From NCBI GenBank assembly GCA_029935255.1, contig JAOZKS010000186.1:1-5556 (forward strand): a stretch of DNA of 5,556 nt. Reading direction: 5' to 3'. Under the pieces are notes generated by a model. It did not search any database. It was given only the letters and a program-made list of their open reading frames with translations, and was not told where the DNA came from. Positions within the stretch are counted from its first letter, which is position 1; the number at the start of each line of letters is the position of its first letter. The position numbers and the translations under genes are program-made. The stretch comes from Pontiella sp. (lineage in GTDB: Bacteria > Verrucomicrobiota > Kiritimatiellia > Kiritimatiellales > Pontiellaceae). Shown here one piece after another: positions 4,584 through 5,556 of this stretch.

Positions 4584-5556
4584 ATGAAAGTTATACTAGC
4601 CTATTCCGGGGGTCTCGATACCACCGTACTGTTGACTTGGCTCCAAGAAAAATATGATGCCGAAGTCATCTGCTACTGCGCAAACGTGGGGCAGGAAGAG
4701 GAGCTCGATGGCCTTGAGGAAAAAGCGCTGAAACACGGCGCGGTCAAGTGCTATGTCGATAACGTCGAAGAGGAGTTTGCCGCCGACTACATCTATCCGA
4801 TCATGCAGGCCAATGCCATCTACGAAGGCACCTACCTGCTCGGCACCTCCATCGCCCGTCCGTTGATCGCGAAGCGCATGATCGATATCGCCATCGCCGA
4901 AGGCGCGGAAGCCATCTGTCATGGTGCCACCGGAAAAGGCAACGACCAGGTTCGCTTCGAACTGACGGCCTACGCCCTCAAACCCGATGTGAAAGTGATT
5001 GCCCCGTGGCGCATGCCCGAAGACTTCCCGTTCGAAGGCCGCCCCGACATGATCCAATATCTGGAAGAGCGCGGCATTCCGACCACCGTTTCCGCATCCA
5101 AGCCCTACAGTATGGATCGCAACATGCTGCACATCAGTTTTGAAGGTGGAATTCTCGAAGACCCGTGGAATGAGCCCGACGAAAACATGTGGTGCATGAC
5201 CAAGCCGCTCAGCCAAGCCGCAGACGAACCCGAAACTATTGAAGTGAGTTTTGAAAAAGGAATTCCGGTTGCGGTCAACGGCGAAAAACTCAGCCCTGCA
5301 GCGTTGTTAAAGAAACTCAATGCACTGGGTTGCGAGCATGCCGTGGGTCGTATCGACATCGTCGAGAACCGCTACACCGGCATGAAAGACCGCGGGGTGT
5401 ATGAAACGCCCGGTGGAACCATTCTGCACCATGCGCACCGCGCGATCGAGTCGATCACGATGGATCGCGAAGTCATGCATCTGCGCGACTCGTTCATCCC
5501 CAAATATGCCGAGCTCGTCTACAACGGCTACTGGTTTGCTCCCGAGCGCGAAATGC
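4584..5556 (+). CDS. argG: Argininosuccinate synthase ArgG, C-terminus cut by window edge
   Basis: ArgG joins citrulline and aspartate using ATP to form argininosuccinate in the cytoplasm. The frame stays open to the window edge, giving 324 codons of the roughly 400 usual for the family. Visible elements are the ATP pyrophosphatase P-loop AYSGGLDTT (6-14; the more common form ends TS), GTSIARPLIAK (87-97), the nucleotide and substrate site HGATGKGNDQVRFEL (113-127), KPYSMDRNMLHISFEGGILEDP (173-194) and GRIDIVENRYTGMKDRGVYETPGG (255-278). The start has AAGGA at 4572-4576, seven bases upstream. Arginine codons are CGC 12 and CGT 2, with no CGG, in contrast to argJ, argB and argD. This suggests stronger expression or a different history. 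No disruption is seen in the visible part. Confidence 0.97.
   Translation, partial: MKVILAYSGGLDTTVLLTWLQEKYDAEVICYCANVGQEEELDGLEEKALKHGAVKCYVDNVEEEFAADYIYPIMQANAIYEGTYLLGTSIARPLIAKRMIDIAIAEGAEAICHGATGKGNDQVRFELTAYALKPDVKVIAPWRMPEDFPFEGRPDMIQYLEERGIPTTVSASKPYSMDRNMLHISFEGGILEDPWNEPDENMWCMTKPLSQAADEPETIEVSFEKGIPVAVNGEKLSPAALLKKLNALGCEHAVGRIDIVENRYTGMKDRGVYETPGGTILHHAHRAIESITMDREVMHLRDSFIPKYAELVYNGYWFAPEREM

Noticed and set aside
4596..5216. Long antisense reading frame (about 206 codons) opposite argG
   Set aside because: It lies fully within argG, whose motifs are clear. It has no recognisable domain, and long antisense frames are usual opposite GC-rich genes.

Overview
The window is a stretch of bacterial chromosome that is almost fully coded on the + strand. 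It joins a ribosomal protein operon (end of rplM, then rpsI) to an arginine biosynthesis cluster (argJ, argB, argD, a DUF3127 OB-fold gene, argG). The DUF3127 gene with an SSB-like tail, the fairly high GC and the gene order suggest a member of the PVC superphylum (Kiritimatiellota, Lentisphaerota or Verrucomicrobiota). This placement is an inference from family distribution and style, not a proof.

Layout. Positions 1-56 hold the last codons of rplM (L13). rpsI (S9) follows after 14 bases and ends in a strong intrinsic terminator at 493-522. Positions 473-778 hold no long gene. They contain that terminator, two very small overlapping reading frames of doubtful status (one rich in rare arginine codons) and a GC-rich hairpin. 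argJ (779-1963), argB (2016-2888) and argD (2893-4125) then run head to tail. A DUF3127 gene (4198-4563) and argG (4584 to the window edge, incomplete) follow with a 20-base gap between them.

The arginine genes encode four enzymes of one pathway. ArgB phosphorylates N-acetylglutamate and ArgD makes N-acetylornithine. ArgJ moves the acetyl group from N-acetylornithine back to glutamate. ArgG joins citrulline and aspartate. ArgJ together with an ArgB of the arginine-inhibited type fits the cyclic (acetyl-recycling) pathway. argC, argF and argH are not in the window.

The main unexplained structure is a 33-base repeat present twice (1962-1994 and 4136-4168, 30 of 33 identical). Each copy lies directly behind a stop codon, in the only two long gaps inside the arg cluster, and can fold into the same small hairpin. 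The first copy overlaps the argJ stop codon, and ArgJ ends a few residues earlier than usual. Other points of interest are the DUF3127 protein inside an arginine cluster, the possible arginine-codon leader, the absence of argC, and a switch in arginine codon choice between argJBD (CGG) and argG (CGC). No mobile element, CRISPR array, tRNA or rRNA was seen.
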